Assembly (NCBI GenBank): GCA_025084515.1
Contig: JAJAGP010001497.1
Location: 122,430-186,429 of the forward strand
Direction of reading: 5' to 3'
DNA: 64,000 bases
Source of the DNA: Ancistrus triradiatus
Taxonomy: Eukaryota; Chordata; Actinopteri; Siluriformes; Loricariidae
Below, piece after piece: positions 62,972 through 64,000 of this stretch. Position 1 is the first letter of the stretch, and every line of letters starts with the position of its first letter. The translations under genes were made by a program, and so were the position numbers. The notes beneath the pieces are model-generated. The model made no database searches, was not told where the DNA came from, and worked only from the letters and a program-made list of their open reading frames with translations.

Positions 62972-63154
62972 GTCAGTTCATGCTTTTTCTCCTCTTCCAC
63001 AAGATCCAGTTTGTTCTGATGCTGCACCACAATCTGTTTTATAGAAACTCATCATTTGGTTCAGATGTTCATTCATACTTTATATACACAGATTAATAAA
63101 TGAGAACAAGGTGAGATTTAAAGATCGTGGGGATGAAGATGATCTGTATTGTGA

Positions 63155-63850
63155 TACAAATCTGAGGAAGCATTGGAGGTCCTTCCGGGCCGAGGGAGTC
63201 GGCCACTCTACCACTGCTTGTACCTTGGTTGGGTCTGCCCGAATCCTGCCTGGCTCGACAATGTAACCCAGGAAGGTGATGGTCCGCTTGTGGAATTCGC
63301 ATTTTTCTCCCTTCACAAACAGTGGATTTTCAAGAAAGCATGAAAGCACCTGTCATACATGGACGACATGTTCCGAGAGGGATAAAAAAAAAATAAAAAA
63401 ATCAGGATGTCATCCAGATAAACGAATGCAAACCTGGTAATGAAGTCCCAGAACACGTCTTTCATGAGAGCCTGGAAGACGGTTGGAGCGTTGGTCAATC
63501 CGAATGGCATGACGAGGTATTCGAAGTATTCTGAGCTGCGGTCAATGGGCTGAGGAGCTGTCTGTGAGGGACCTGGTCCAAACTCTGACGATGTCGATGA
63601 CATATCCCAGCTGCATGGGTTCTGGTGAGTCTGAGGTGGCAGAAATGGGAGCAGACTTGTCTGGGGGTGAGGCCATACAATACCTGTGGAATGGAGCTGG
63701 TCCAATCTCAGCAGCATGGTCAAGCCGTTCACGATGGAGCACAGAGGTGACCGGCTAAGCGGTTCACCAAATGAAATAATTCATCCAGGACCGCCAGTTT
63801 GTCCTTGACGGTCTCAGACAGACCCAGACGAAAAGCACTGTCGTGGTTTT
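63155..63850 (-). mobile_element. Ty3/gypsy fragment with gag joined to RT by a deletion
   Basis: On the minus strand a gag-like piece (about 63840-63590, with PEPMQLG as found before the zinc knuckle in fish gypsy gag) is followed at once by reverse transcriptase (YLVMPFGLTNAPTVFQAL, catalytic YLDD near 63415). After a frameshift in a poly-T stretch (63385-63400), it continues as FVKGEKCEFHKRTITFLGYI. Protease and the RT fingers are missing. Confidence 0.85.
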
Positions 63851-64000
63851 TTGACAGAATGCATGCTGATCACTTAATCAAAAATCACTCAAGCAGAATC
63901 AAAGTTTCAGAGGAGAGGCAGACAAGTTTATTGCAAGCAATAAGGGACATCCTCACACCACAGCAGAGGTGCGAAGAAGCCAAAGAGCCACAAATCTCTG
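63851..64000. other. unassigned end of window
   Basis: No coding signal. It may belong to another repeat (a TTTATTGCAAGCAATAA palindrome is present near 63930). Confidence 0.4.

Larger units (their letters stand above)
49083..63120 (+). repeat. tandem array of V-set receptor units
   Basis: The same order recurs: 3'UTR block, AT-rich spacer with TAATGTAATATTGCCACC-like sequence, promoter with the ETS-IRF motif, then receptor exons. Units start near 49083, 51104, 54860 and 58720, with a partial spacer copy at 57650-57995. Unit length varies (2.0-4 kb) by deletion and transposon insertion. Confidence 0.85.

Overview
The window is nuclear DNA of a bony fish. The evidence is a split, vertebrate-type gene with GT-AG introns, very many (TG)n/(CA)n microsatellites, and a typical teleost repeat mix: Tc1/mariner, Penelope-like elements with GIY-YIG, an L2-type LINE, tRNA-derived SINEs and a Ty3/gypsy chromovirus. 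An otophysan such as a catfish is plausible, but this is only a guess.

The main gene is mprip (myosin phosphatase Rho-interacting protein, a RhoA/MYPT1/F-actin scaffold) on the + strand. It runs from a CCAAT/GC-box promoter near 6.3 kb to about 49.5 kb. I resolved 24 coding exons plus two alternative last exons, all phase-compatible and most recognisable against mammalian MPRIP. They encode two PH domains, a long central coiled-coil exon of 1180 codons (39496-43035) and the C-terminal MYPT1-binding coiled coil. The two alternative C-termini (ending ..VPWDS and ..DSRKI) correspond to the two known vertebrate ends. The maximum predicted length is about 2266-2279 residues, or about 1086-1099 if the giant exon is skipped. 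Introns hold two Tc1/mariner relics, one nearly intact Tc1, a Penelope-like element, an L2 LINE, SINEs, MITE-like DNA and minisatellites.

mprip is flanked on both sides by members of one small family of V-set immunoglobulin receptor genes. On the left (3.2-5.6 kb, minus strand, head-to-head with mprip) lies a multiply broken pseudogene. On the right (49.1-63.1 kb, plus strand) is a tandem array of about five units. Only one unit (52.3-54.7 kb) retains signal peptide, two V domains, transmembrane segment and tail. The others are truncated copies. Each promoter-bearing copy keeps a perfect ETS-IRF composite element (GGAAGTGAAA) about 175-200 bp upstream of the start codon, which suggests myeloid/B-cell expression. 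The V domains carry an unusual CxC at the B-strand cysteine plus an N-terminal cysteine.

The window ends lie in Ty3/gypsy DNA. At the left is the 3' half of a chromovirus pol with its 3' LTR, inserted in an L2 LINE. At the right is a gag-RT deletion derivative on the minus strand that abuts the last receptor unit.

The receptor array is the best candidate for an undescribed system. Its 3'UTR block is repeated behind mprip itself, its short tails have an alternative dileucine-bearing version, and its genes have been remodelled by nested transposons. All exon calls are by eye, without transcripts or searches.
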